Assembly: GCF_900141785.1 (NCBI RefSeq) | Contig: NZ_FQYP01000003.1 | Coordinates: forward strand, 496,001-560,000 | DNA length: 64,000 bases | Direction of reading: 5' to 3' | From: Aquimarina spongiae | GTDB lineage: Bacteria > Bacteroidota > Bacteroidia > Flavobacteriales > Flavobacteriaceae | Shown: positions 34,497 to 43,562 of the stretch, one piece after another | Position numbering within the stretch: the stretch's first letter is position 1 | Layout: each line of letters starts with the position of its first letter | Translations under genes and position numbers: made by a program | Notes under the pieces: generated by a model | Database searches by the model: none | The model's input: only the letters and a program-made list of their open reading frames with translations | Told to the model about the DNA's origin: nothing

Positions 34497-35882
34497 TTAA
34501 TTGCAACCCAGATCCGTTTTAGACTGTGGATCATTGTTTGGAAAACAATTTCCAGAGTTTACCGCAACAGGTGCGTAACGAATCAAATTTGGGTCTCGCA
34601 AACTATTCTTTATAAATAATGTCAGGTTATCAATCTGTTTCTTAGTTAGGTTTATTGTCCCAAACTGCGAAGCAAGGTTTTGAACTGGCACTTCACTATT
34701 TTGAGCAATTCCTTCATTCTTGTATCGAATTACTTCTCTAATTCTTGTAAAGGTTCCTCCATGACCAAAAAATCTGTGATCTATTAAATTGTATAATGTT
34801 GGAGTCTTGAACTTAAAATCATCCGTAGTATTTTGCGTAAATCCACCTCTTCCTTTTTTCACATTCTCAAAACCTACAGGATCAACCACAATGGCAAGAC
34901 TTGAGTTATCAAAATCTCCCATCCCAAACGAATGAAAGCCTTTATCATTTAAAGCTGGCCCTGTATGACATTCATAACATTTCGCTTTCCCGAAAAAGAC
35001 CATAGCACCACGTTTTTCTTCTTTGGTTAATGCACTAGTATCACCTTTTAACCATTGTTGCCAAGGTGATTGATTGGGTAGTACGGTACGTTCATAAGCG
35101 GCGATTGCCAAAGCTGCGGTATTGGTAGAGTATCTTTCATTTACTGGCACATCAGGAAAAGCATCATCAAACATTTGTTTATACCCAAAGGTATTTACAA
35201 AGTTTTCGTCAACCAGTAATCTATGTACACCTTGACCTTTGATAGCCTGTACCTCTACTCCTTGAAATCCTAAAAAGTTCTCTGGTATATTAGTCCAACT
35301 TGATTCTGTACCCGCATTGGTTCCCGTACCTCCAAACTGCCCGTTCCAGAGCATCACGTCTTGATAAGCCACGTTCAATACCGTTGGAGACCGAATAGGC
35401 TGAATATCCACTAAATCGACTGCAGTATTTGGATCAATGATTCTTCCTCTTCCATTTATTCCAAATCCAAGGCCTGCCTCTCCTACTCCTTGTCGGAGTC
35501 CTGCACTAAATCCTGCAGCTACATGATGGCAAGATGCACATGAGTACGTAAATAGATTCGAAGGCACCTTGGGACTGCCTCCCATAGCAGTTTCATGAAA
35601 TAACAACTGACCAAGTTCTACTTTTTCAACAGTAATTGGGTTTAAAGGATCTTGAGGAATATTGCTAAAGTCATCACTATCCGGGAGTGTAAAAAAAGGT
35701 GCTCCAATTCCTCCCGAAGCATCCTCTAGAGCTTTTGTCAGATTCTTATCTAACCCATTCCCATTTCCATTTTTTATGGAGACGATCGGGTTCTGTCCTT
35801 GATTTTCATCCAAAGAAACATACTCTTCCGGTTCGCAAGAGAAATGTACTACCACTAAAATCAAAAAGTATAATTTTTTCAT
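34497..35882 (-). CDS. Di-haem cytochrome c peroxidase / MauG-family lipoprotein
   Basis: 461 residues. Lipobox near VVHFSC (Cys16) with acidic residues after it. Two haem-binding CxxCH motifs: CASCH (115-119) and CYECH (302-306), in the order and spacing of bacterial di-haem peroxidases. 'ETAMGGSPKVPSN...CASCHH' and 'RGAMVFFGKAKCYECHTGPALNDKGFHS' are typical of the family. It reduces hydrogen peroxide or oxidises partner molecules in the envelope. The partner may be the adjacent outer-membrane protein (position only). It lies 19 bases downstream of that gene on the same strand. Confidence 0.9.
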   Translation of the reverse strand: MKKLYFLILVVVHFSCEPEEYVSLDENQGQNPIVSIKNGNGNGLDKNLTKALEDASGGIGAPFFTLPDSDDFSNIPQDPLNPITVEKVELGQLLFHETAMGGSPKVPSNLFTYSCASCHHVAAGFSAGLRQGVGEAGLGFGINGRGRIIDPNTAVDLVDIQPIRSPTVLNVAYQDVMLWNGQFGGTGTNAGTESSWTNIPENFLGFQGVEVQAIKGQGVHRLLVDENFVNTFGYKQMFDDAFPDVPVNERYSTNTAALAIAAYERTVLPNQSPWQQWLKGDTSALTKEEKRGAMVFFGKAKCYECHTGPALNDKGFHSFGMGDFDNSSLAIVVDPVGFENVKKGRGGFTQNTTDDFKFKTPTLYNLIDHRFFGHGGTFTRIREVIRYKNEGIAQNSEVPVQNLASQFGTINLTKKQIDNLTLFIKNSLRDPNLIRYAPVAVNSGNCFPNNDPQSKTDLGCN

Positions 35883-35901
35883 ACGCCAAAGTTTTTACTT
35901 A

Positions 35902-36807
35902 CTAATTTGCTTTATATACCAAACCAAGAGAAATGGCAGAAGCTCTGTCATAATTCCTTCCATTCATATTCACCGTATATCCAGAAGAAATACCGATGCT
36001 ATTTTTGTACACTGGTACATATAGATCAAAATAGAAATTGGTGTAATCCACTTCTGTTTCAGGCAGTGCTGCTGGTCCTCCTGCTGCTACGAATTCGGGA
36101 GATCCAATATCAAATCCACTCAAAGAATTTTGAATCCCCACTTTGGCATGTGCATAAAACCACTTGTTATAGTACCCTAGCTTAGCGCTATAGATCGTGG
36201 CATTGGGAACTTCAAAATCAGAATTATTTCTTAGGCTATATGCCGCTTGTAACTCGACAAAAATGTTTGATGCTGTTGCCAATTGAATAAAACCACAACC
36301 ATCAAAAGCGGTAGCTCCACTACCCAAAGACAATATTGCTGCTTCTTCATATCCTCCAACAGGCAAGGTAACTCCTGTAGCACCCCCAATCGCGAGCTTG
36401 GTCGAATTATCGAATTGTTTATCTATAATCTTTGCCTTCATGAACAGGCTCAAATCCTGTACTCCTGAAACTTGACTTTCTTGTAACACAGGATCAGGAA
36501 CGCCTTCTTCATTTTCCATAGAGATATAAGGCACATTGATGGTAGTTGATAACCAATCCAGTACTCCGTACTCTCCATACACACTTACAATAGAAGACGT
36601 AATTTCTCCCATATTCATCGGATTATTTTTGGACAAGCTCTCCCCTCTGTAAAAGTTATCGAAACTTTTGTACGAATAGGATGTAGCGACTGTAAGGTCA
36701 TTTTTCTTCGGAAAAAAACCATTGATAAGAGTCTGTGCGGATACCGATGAAATCGTTAAAAAGCACAGGATCCAGATGGCTTGTTTTGATTGGATTAGAT
36801 GTAACAT
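35902..36807 (-). CDS. Outer-membrane beta-barrel protein
   Basis: 301 residues. Signal peptide (MLHLIQSKQAIWILCFLTISSVSAQ) and alternating amphipathic strands throughout ('DLTVATSYSYKSF', 'VSVYGEYGVLDWLSTTINVPYI', 'WFYAHAKVGIQNSL', 'FYFDLYVPVYKNSIGISSGYTVNM'), ending in a short C-terminal strand (ISLGLVYKAN). It resembles the transporter/porin-type 12-stranded barrels found next to MauG-type peroxidases. It is the first gene of a two-gene unit with the di-haem peroxidase. Confidence 0.75.
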   Translation of the reverse strand: MLHLIQSKQAIWILCFLTISSVSAQTLINGFFPKKNDLTVATSYSYKSFDNFYRGESLSKNNPMNMGEITSSIVSVYGEYGVLDWLSTTINVPYISMENEEGVPDPVLQESQVSGVQDLSLFMKAKIIDKQFDNSTKLAIGGATGVTLPVGGYEEAAILSLGSGATAFDGCGFIQLATASNIFVELQAAYSLRNNSDFEVPNATIYSAKLGYYNKWFYAHAKVGIQNSLSGFDIGSPEFVAAGGPAALPETEVDYTNFYFDLYVPVYKNSIGISSGYTVNMNGRNYDRASAISLGLVYKAN

Positions 36808-37008
36808 AATTGTATAATTTAGGTTTTAAAAGTATGTTCTACTCTTGTGATTAATAGGTATTGAGAATCCTAATCTAAAATAGATACAGGAACAAAGTAT
36901 ACCTAGATCCAAAAACCAACATTCTACACACAAAAGACTCTTATCCTGGTGTTTTTGGACACTAATTTTTCAGTAAAATTGTAAAGAGAACGATTAAAAG
37001 GGGTAACT

Positions 37009-37767
37009 TTAGTTGTTACTGGTGATCGGTGTTTTATTATTGTTTTTATTAAGACTCCAATCATAGGTTATATAATTCCTATCTGTTAATCTTAGATTTT
37101 TACTAATCTTGACATTGGCATAACGATTAATAAAATCGATCACATCAACATTCTGAGAAGTAAAGTCTTTTTCGTACCATTTAAATAATTCAGAAATTCG
37201 AACTACACTAGAATTGATCTGATTTCGTTGCGGATCATTGATAAATTCGCGTGTTCGTTCCTCAAGCGATTCATTGATATTGGCGCTGGTATACGCTCTG
37301 TTCCACAGACGTGGTGAGGACATAGAACCGCAATTGAGTAAAAAGTGAATCCTAGGATCTCCAAATTTTCTCAAAATATCGTGTTCAATATCATCTAGGC
37401 TATACCTAACATTTTGAGATTTGAATACTTTTCGTTTCCAGGGATTTTCAATATCGTTAATGGTTTTGATAGGGTATTCGTCTATGATCATTTTCATAGC
37501 GGTAGCATTGTATACATTGAGCCAATACGCTAGTTTCTCTTCTCTACTCCAATTCTCTTTTGGAGAAATCGTTTGAAGAGATCTGAAATACGTGTAAAAA
37601 ACGACTGCAATACTAGTCACACCATCATAATCCACAAGGCCATCGTCGGTAACATTGAGAATTAAAATTTGATCCCAAGAAGAATGATCTACAACTTCTT
37701 TTTGACAATAAATACTACTAAATAGAAACAGGAATATAATCCAAAGGTTAGCTTTAAGAGATTTCAT
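37009..37767 (-). CDS. DUF547 family secreted protein
   Basis: 252 residues with a signal peptide (MKSLKANLWIIFLFLFSSIYC, then QKEVV). The DUF547 core is visible as 'KLAYWLNVYNATAMKMIIDEYP' and 'DIEHDILRKFGDPRIHFLLNCGSMSSPRLWNRAY'. Most family members have NCAS.SCP at the second motif; here the second Cys is Ser (CGSMSSP). The role of DUF547 is unknown; the conserved Cys and His suggest an enzyme-like or thiol site. It is monocistronic. Confidence 0.85.
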   Translation of the reverse strand: MKSLKANLWIIFLFLFSSIYCQKEVVDHSSWDQILILNVTDDGLVDYDGVTSIAVVFYTYFRSLQTISPKENWSREEKLAYWLNVYNATAMKMIIDEYPIKTINDIENPWKRKVFKSQNVRYSLDDIEHDILRKFGDPRIHFLLNCGSMSSPRLWNRAYTSANINESLEERTREFINDPQRNQINSSVVRISELFKWYEKDFTSQNVDVIDFINRYANVKISKNLRLTDRNYITYDWSLNKNNNKTPITSNN

Positions 37768-38066
37768 TTGTTAGTTATTTTGGGGGTTAATAGTTTATGT
37801 TACAGAATTATGATTTCTCTAACATATATAAGCTAATTTATAAAAAAAAATGTTAAACAGTTATGTTTTATGGTCATTACGGTGATATCTGTAAACATTT
37901 TGTGGTTTTATAACAATAAATTGTAATTTACTTACTGTAAAACCATTGTTTGATCATTTCTAAAATCATAAAACGGAATTTCGTCAAAAGAAAATCTATT
38001 TTAATTTTCTGGTTTTCAATCAAATAAAATATTCTTTTTCCTTAACAAAAGGGAGAGAAGAGAATT
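37768..38066. other. AT-rich intergenic region
   Basis: 299 bases between the DUF547 gene and the end of the LytTR regulator gene, both on the - strand. It is very AT-rich and presumably holds the DUF547 promoter. No gene or strong repeat seen. Confidence 0.45.
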
Positions 38067-38786
38067 TTAAAACCTATTTTTTTGCACGATTTCCATCAAT
38101 TGTGCTTTGTAGTTTCTACCTATTGGAATTTGCATAGAAGCGATGTTGATTTTATTATCGGCTATAGATTTTATCTTATCAACTGCAATGATAAACGATT
38201 TATGTACGCGTATAAAATTATTTCCTTGCAAGTTTTCTTCTGCCTGTTTCATAGTAATCAGCGCTAAGTGTCTTTTACCATCTACGGTATGAAAAGCAAT
38301 ATAATTTTGCATAGCCTCTACATACAAGATATCCTTTACATAGATCTTTTCGTAGGTCTTATCATTTTTCACAAAGAAATAATCGATATCACTTGCCTTG
38401 GATGTTTTATTTGCGGATGCGTCTTGAACTTGCTTAAACTCCCATACTTTCTTTACTGCTTTAAAAAACCGATTAAAGGTGATCGGTTTTAGCAGGTAAT
38501 CCATAACATCTAACTCAAACCCTTCTAGGGCATAATTAGGAAACGCCGTAGTAAGAATTACTGAAGGTCTTTGATTTGTAATTTTCAAGAATTCGATTCC
38601 ATTCATTACCGGCATTTGGATATCCAAGAAGATAAGATCGATCTCTTGATGTTCCATTAGTTCGATGAGTTGTACAGGGTTATTCCCTTCTCCAACCAAC
38701 TTCAAAAAATCAATTTCTCGTATATAGTTGGCAATACATTCTCTTGCCAAAGGTTCGTCATCTATTATTACACATTGTATTATCAT
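38067..38786 (-). CDS. LytTR-family response regulator
   Basis: 239 residues from ATG 38786; a TTG one codon upstream was ignored. Receiver domain (1-120): 'VIIDDEPLAREC' (acidic pocket), 'DLIFLDIQMPVMNG' (phospho-acceptor Asp), 'TTAFPNYALEGFELDVMDYLLKP' (conserved Thr and Lys). A LytTR DNA-binding domain (about 140-239) contains 'YIAFHTVDGKRHLALITMKQAEENL' and 'FIRVHKSFIIAVDKI'. It is the DNA-binding half of the pair with the adjacent LytS-type kinase, 11 bases away. Confidence 0.93.
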   Translation of the reverse strand: MIIQCVIIDDEPLARECIANYIREIDFLKLVGEGNNPVQLIELMEHQEIDLIFLDIQMPVMNGIEFLKITNQRPSVILTTAFPNYALEGFELDVMDYLLKPITFNRFFKAVKKVWEFKQVQDASANKTSKASDIDYFFVKNDKTYEKIYVKDILYVEAMQNYIAFHTVDGKRHLALITMKQAEENLQGNNFIRVHKSFIIAVDKIKSIADNKINIASMQIPIGRNYKAQLMEIVQKNRF

Positions 38787-38797
38787 CAACTTTTATA

Positions 38798-39925
38798 TTA
38801 CGATACTTTAAAAGATAATTCTCTTACTTCCGGATAGGCTTCTAACTCTTTGGTGGTATCCAATTGAATTTGCAAACGAAGTTTATACTTATCTAATTCT
38901 TTTGAAATTTCTAGTACATGCAGATCTGGGTAAATCAGGGCCAATCTGCGCTTTACATTTACTAATCCGATACCATTACTTTTTATGACATCCGTATTGT
39001 TATGAACTTGGGCCACACTATTGCTTACTTCCATATAGAGACTGGAACCATTTATAGTAATATGAATAGAAATCCAATTGTCTTGCAAATGGGTTTGGGA
39101 AACATGTTTAAACGCATTTTCGATAAAAGGCATCAGAATAAATGGCGCAATATCTAATTGATCATTGGTAGCTTGTGGTAAATTGAAATCACATCGCACA
39201 CTATTGTCCAAACGTAAACTACCCAATTCTATAAAATTATTAAGGTAATTGAGTTCTTGCTCTACAGAAATCTTTGATGCATTACATTCATATAATTGAT
39301 ACCGTAGCAGATCAGAAAATTTAGCTAATGAATCGGATGCTTTATCTGGGTTTTTGTGAATCAATACAAAAATCGAATTGATGGTATTAAACAAAAAATG
39401 AGGATTAAATTGAGATCGTAAAAACTTGAGTTCCGTTTCTATTTTTTCTTTCTCTAATTCTTGTTCTCTTTTTCGTGTTTCGATCCAATTTTTACCCAAC
39501 TTAATACTCATTGCCAAGGTCATACTGGCGATAGTAGATGACAATGCATTAGATTTAAAAAGATCCCAATAAGCACTGGTTGGTTTCTTAAACAATTCTT
39601 CAAAAGGCAGCCCGGTGATGGCAGGCGTTAAATAATAACCACTTACGATAAAAGAAGCGGTAATCATGATCGTGAGAAAAAGTGCAAAAAGATAAATTTT
39701 ATATCTCCCGGTTATTAAGTACTTTGGGATTAGGTAGTAAAGGTTAAAATAAACCGCTAATGCCTGAAACACCACATAAAAAACAAACTTGGTAGTGTAG
39801 GGTGAAAATAAGATGTTATCAATAGCTTGTACAGGATCTCCTACTGATATCGACCACCATGCAAAATGATAAACCATCCAAAAGACCAGGTGGTAAATTT
39901 TATATTTATAAAACCAATTCAACAT
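38798..39925 (-). CDS. LytS-type sensor histidine kinase
   Basis: 375 residues. Four hydrophobic helices (about 8-28, 42-62, 72-95, 118-138) form a membrane sensor without a large periplasmic domain. The His_kinase domain follows with 'LRSQFNPHFLFNTINSIFVLIH' (phospho-acceptor His) and an ATPase part with 'FIENAFKHVSQTHL' (N box) and 'GIGLVNVKRRLALIY' (G box). It should phosphorylate the LytTR regulator encoded directly downstream. Its stimulus is unknown. The neighbouring esterase-fold and NTF2-like genes are possible targets. Confidence 0.93.
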   Translation of the reverse strand: MLNWFYKYKIYHLVFWMVYHFAWWSISVGDPVQAIDNILFSPYTTKFVFYVVFQALAVYFNLYYLIPKYLITGRYKIYLFALFLTIMITASFIVSGYYLTPAITGLPFEELFKKPTSAYWDLFKSNALSSTIASMTLAMSIKLGKNWIETRKREQELEKEKIETELKFLRSQFNPHFLFNTINSIFVLIHKNPDKASDSLAKFSDLLRYQLYECNASKISVEQELNYLNNFIELGSLRLDNSVRCDFNLPQATNDQLDIAPFILMPFIENAFKHVSQTHLQDNWISIHITINGSSLYMEVSNSVAQVHNNTDVIKSNGIGLVNVKRRLALIYPDLHVLEISKELDKYKLRLQIQLDTTKELEAYPEVRELSFKVS

Positions 39926-40006
39926 ATTTTTAAGTAACGATCACTATAGCTTCTTAGCTATGAAATTATATAATTTATGGTAGATTACCCAATTTTAAGG
40001 GTTGGA

Positions 40007-41083
40007 TTAAAAACTTAAATGCTCATTTAAAAAAGGAAGTACTCTTGTGGTAAAACGCCCGTGGTTTCCCCAATACTTATTCCACGGATCTCCTACAAAC
40101 TCTTCTCCCACGTGGGCAATTCCTAAATCCATCAGTTTTTTACTAAATCTTCTATTCGAAATCACATGTGCCTGAGTAGGGTCAAAACGCGCCCAATCAA
40201 ATGCAATAGCTTTTAGATTTTGCAGATTTACCGCATAACGATCTAAAGCTTCATCCAAATGAAATTCCTTTTGTTCCTTTCTGACGTTTTTTGGATGCAG
40301 ATGTAATGTTTGATCCTCTTGTTTTTCGAATAAAAAATCTGCGTACAAAGGTGGTCGGTTGGGGTTTGGTAAAAACGCCTGACAAATACTGGCGAAAATT
40401 TGAGTTCTTCCTGTACCTACCAAATCATCATAAGATGTAGCCGAATGGATCTTGCTCCAGTCTACACCAATCCCAGATCTGGGCAAGTAGCCAGAACCCG
40501 TAGCAACAGGATGCATTGCATATACGATCCCGAATAACTCTGGATAGGCCATTCCTAATTTTAAAGCTCCCCGGCCTCCCATAAAATCTCCTATCACAGC
40601 CCTGCTGTTTTTGTTAGCAATTGTTCGAAACTCTTTATCTACATAAGGCACCAATTCTTTGGTAATAAAATCTAACCAATGACCACTGGTACTTGAATTC
40701 TCGAATAAACTACCCAAGGTTGGTGAAGTAAAATCAGCGACCACCAAAATGAAAGCTTTGGATGTACCTTCCTGAATATTATTATCAATAAGTGTAGTTA
40801 CTTTTCGATTTTTGATGATGACTTCGGGGCTGTCGAATATACTATGCAAGTAATAAACAACAGGATACTTTTGATTAGACATTATGTAATCGGGCGGAAG
40901 ATACACCTGAAGATTTCTCCTTACATCGATACCGATTTTATTCTCTTTCAAAAACTCAGACTCTAGTGTTTTGACCTCAAGACTTCCTTTCATTGCATCC
41001 TGGGCTGGGATAGTTATGCAGCACATAAAAATCAACAAAAAACAAAAACGGTTTAGTAATATTCTGAAACTCATACTATTCAT
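40007..41083 (-). CDS. Secreted esterase-D-fold alpha/beta hydrolase lacking the nucleophile
   Basis: 358 residues with a signal peptide (about 1-28). The fold matches the putative-esterase family (PF00756 type): 'YPVVYYLHSIFDSPEVII', 'FILVVADFTSPTLG', 'WLDFITKELVPYVDKEFRT'. The nucleophile elbow, normally GxSxGG, reads GDFMGG: the Ser position is Phe167 (codon 40583-40585). The catalytic His region ('AHVGEEFVGDPWNKYWGNHGRF') is kept in part. It therefore looks like a non-hydrolytic relative or a binding protein (inference). It is divergent from the 417-residue gene and next to the LytS/LytTR pair. Confidence 0.8.
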   Translation of the reverse strand: MNSMSFRILLNRFCFLLIFMCCITIPAQDAMKGSLEVKTLESEFLKENKIGIDVRRNLQVYLPPDYIMSNQKYPVVYYLHSIFDSPEVIIKNRKVTTLIDNNIQEGTSKAFILVVADFTSPTLGSLFENSSTSGHWLDFITKELVPYVDKEFRTIANKNSRAVIGDFMGGRGALKLGMAYPELFGIVYAMHPVATGSGYLPRSGIGVDWSKIHSATSYDDLVGTGRTQIFASICQAFLPNPNRPPLYADFLFEKQEDQTLHLHPKNVRKEQKEFHLDEALDRYAVNLQNLKAIAFDWARFDPTQAHVISNRRFSKKLMDLGIAHVGEEFVGDPWNKYWGNHGRFTTRVLPFLNEHLSF

Positions 41084-41347
41084 TTTTTAGTGTTTATAGT
41101 ATCAAAAAACAGTTAAATGTACCCATTAAGGCTATGGTACGCATTTCAGAATTAGGTAAGCCCTCAAAATATTGACCAACGACACGATTTTGTAAACAAA
41201 CGTCATATTGACGAATTAAATCACTGATTTTGAATCCAAAATGGACAAACAATATCGTTGATACAGCTTTTACAACCGTTGGTCAATCCCTTTTTGTTTG
41301 CAGTAAGTCTTGCTGTTAATTTGAGTTCGAACCAATAAAAAACTTAG
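41084..41347. promoter_or_regulatory. Divergent promoter region with nested inverted repeats
   Basis: 264 bases between two divergent genes. A perfect 11-bp inverted repeat ATTGACCAACG (41171-41181) / CGTTGGTCAAT (41277-41287) brackets a second palindrome CGTCA-TAT-TGACG (41201-41213). It is probably an operator; the adjacent LytTR regulator is one candidate binder. Confidence 0.55.
41171..41287. repeat. 11-bp perfect inverted repeat, arms 95 bases apart
   Basis: The left arm at 41171-41181 and right arm at 41277-41287 are exact reverse complements. The spacing is too wide for a simple hairpin terminator and fits a looped operator. Confidence 0.7.
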
Positions 41348-42601
41348 ATGAACACTTTGTCATTCAACCTATTTATTCTGCTTTTGTTTTTAATGTTACC
41401 TAATCATTTTTACGGGCAACAAAACACAACGCTTTCCCTTCAATTACAAACCAAATCAATTACCGAAAGAGCCAAAGACACAGTATTGAACTTAGAAATA
41501 CGAGGGAGCGTGCCACCATTATCCTGGGTAAAAGGTATTCCACTTACCGACACAAATACCGATGGGATTTATACGGTTTGTCTGGACTTTGAAATTACTG
41601 AAAATACCGATGTCTACTTTAAATACGCTCTCAACGGATTTGAATGGGAAGCTGAGGATGCAAGAAAAATCACTTTAAAACCGGGAGGTACCCACAACTT
41701 TTCTCATGACTTTCAATACATCAAACGTCCACGAAACCCATTTAAAAAGTTCGTTGGGAAATGGACCTTAAAAGATGACTTATGGCAACAAGGAAATACT
41801 GAGGAGACCATAACCACATTAAAAATCCCAGGGCATATCACGACCTGTCAAGAAGTGAATACAGACACTAGTATATTATGCGTTATTGAAGCTACATCTG
41901 CCAAAGGACACGTGTTATGGGGATACAATCATGATACCCAAAAAATACAGCATCTATCTAATTTTTTGCCTTTTCGTAATGGTGTAGGTGATGGTCGTTT
42001 TTCCAAAAATGGAGATATCCAGCTCAAGGTTTCTTTTCAGGGTGAGCCAGAGGGAACTTATAGAGTATACAATTATATCTGGATCAATGAAAATGAATAC
42101 TTGTTAGAATCTAACCAGTTTGATGCAAATGATCAACCTACCGGGAATTTTTATGGAGGAACCTTTGTGAGAATAGATCAATCTTCTTCTTTATCTATGG
42201 TGCATCCCAAAGATACTAGTGAGGTAAAGACAATCTTTAAAACACTAGACGATAATACGCTGAAAGCCTCGGAAAAATTAAACGTTTGGATCGATGATCT
42301 AGTTCATATGGCACCAGATAACGACGTGATCACCGCCAAAGAGCAATTAAGGACCTATCTAGAAAAACAAAATACCTATGGAAATGTGGTCATGCAACAT
42401 CAAATCGTTGATCTGTACTCATATCCAGAAATCGCTATTGTACGGGGCAAAGTTACCGGAACATTTACCTCAAAAGACACGAGCAATACTGTTCCTTTTG
42501 AAACCAAAAATCTTTTTGTTTTCAAACGACAAGAAGATCATTCTTTAAAAATATGGAAAGTCATCTACAATCATTCACCTATTAAAACACAAACAAAATG
42601 A
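41348..42601 (+). CDS. Secreted multidomain protein with NTF2-like C-terminus
   Basis: 417 residues. Signal peptide (about 1-23, ending HFYG). N-terminal ~90-residue beta domain ('LNLEIRGSVPPLSWVKGIPLTDTNTDGIYTV') has the look of a starch-binding (CBM20-type) or Ig-like module (tentative). The middle (about 130-285, 'FKKFVGKWTLKDDLW... FYGGTFVRI') resembles a lipocalin-like DUF1579-type barrel. The end (about 300-417) is an NTF2/SnoaL-like cone. First gene of a three-gene operon; its stop overlaps the next start (ATGA). Confidence 0.65.
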   Translation: MNTLSFNLFILLLFLMLPNHFYGQQNTTLSLQLQTKSITERAKDTVLNLEIRGSVPPLSWVKGIPLTDTNTDGIYTVCLDFEITENTDVYFKYALNGFEWEAEDARKITLKPGGTHNFSHDFQYIKRPRNPFKKFVGKWTLKDDLWQQGNTEETITTLKIPGHITTCQEVNTDTSILCVIEATSAKGHVLWGYNHDTQKIQHLSNFLPFRNGVGDGRFSKNGDIQLKVSFQGEPEGTYRVYNYIWINENEYLLESNQFDANDQPTGNFYGGTFVRIDQSSSLSMVHPKDTSEVKTIFKTLDDNTLKASEKLNVWIDDLVHMAPDNDVITAKEQLRTYLEKQNTYGNVVMQHQIVDLYSYPEIAIVRGKVTGTFTSKDTSNTVPFETKNLFVFKRQEDHSLKIWKVIYNHSPIKTQTK

Positions 42602-43548
42602 AACCCATAATTATCCTAGCTATACTTGTATCAGGTATTTTTTTATCATGTACCAATGTAAAAGCCAAGAAAGAGCATCAAAGTTCCCTTTTGGAGACTA
42701 AGAAAACCTCTCGTTCATTAACTTCTCAAATAAATGAGTTAAATCAAATACTAATTGATGCAGCGATAACTCAGGATTTTGACAAAGCAAAGCACATCTA
42801 TGCAGAAGATGCATTATTACTCACTGATTTTAATCCAATCATTGATGGGAGAACCCACATCACCCAATTTTATACAGCACTGTTTGGCAGACAACAGTTA
42901 ACCACCTATACCAAAACCACTACCGAGATCATTGATCTGGGTGAATGTATTCTAGAAATTGGAATATTCGATAAATCCTTCCAAAATCAGGAACCTCAAA
43001 ACGGAAAATATTTTAATGTCTGGCAACCTCAACCAGATGGTTCTTTGCAATTAACCTCTGAATCTTTTGGGTATAGTCATGAAACACCAAACCAAAGCGC
43101 ATTAGTGGTAGAAGCATTGAAAAACAATACCTCTATCAAAACCTCTAGAAACATTAAAGCCATACCCAAAGAGATCAGGACTTACTATCGATTAACTGAA
43201 GAGCATTCCAAAGAACGAAATCCGGATAAGGCAATGAAATTATTTACCCAAGACGCTACCTACTATCGATTTGCCAAAAAAGAAGTTCATGGTTTTGATG
43301 TGATCGCAAAATACTATACCGATTATTACAGTAACCCGGTCACCATCGACTCTATCAAAGTAAAGCCATACCACTACCATAAGGTAAAAGATGGCTACCT
43401 ATCCTATACGCAATTTTATGTAGAATGGACTGTCCCAAATTTCTCCGGAATAACCCAAGGGACAGGCCTGGTATACCTAAAAAAAGACAATAATGGCTTT
43501 TTACAAAGACATCGTCTTATCGGATTTCGCTCACCACAAAATCACTAA
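42598..43548 (+). CDS. Lipoprotein with two NTF2-like (SnoaL/DUF4440) domains
   Basis: 316 residues. The lipobox lies at FLSC (Cys18). Two consecutive NTF2-like domains: the first (about 45-165) contains 'IYAEDALLLTDFNPIIDGRTHITQFY', and the second (about 195-316) 'KLFTQDATYYRFAKKEVHGFDVIAKYY'. The pattern 'D-A-x-x-x...I-x-G' followed by a helix is the hallmark of the cone fold. Catalytic residues, if any, are not obvious. It is paralogous to the next gene and coupled to the previous one by a 4-base overlap. Confidence 0.75.
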   Translation: MKPIIILAILVSGIFLSCTNVKAKKEHQSSLLETKKTSRSLTSQINELNQILIDAAITQDFDKAKHIYAEDALLLTDFNPIIDGRTHITQFYTALFGRQQLTTYTKTTTEIIDLGECILEIGIFDKSFQNQEPQNGKYFNVWQPQPDGSLQLTSESFGYSHETPNQSALVVEALKNNTSIKTSRNIKAIPKEIRTYYRLTEEHSKERNPDKAMKLFTQDATYYRFAKKEVHGFDVIAKYYTDYYSNPVTIDSIKVKPYHYHKVKDGYLSYTQFYVEWTVPNFSGITQGTGLVYLKKDNNGFLQRHRLIGFRSPQNH

Positions 43549-43562
43549 AAACACCTTTCAAA

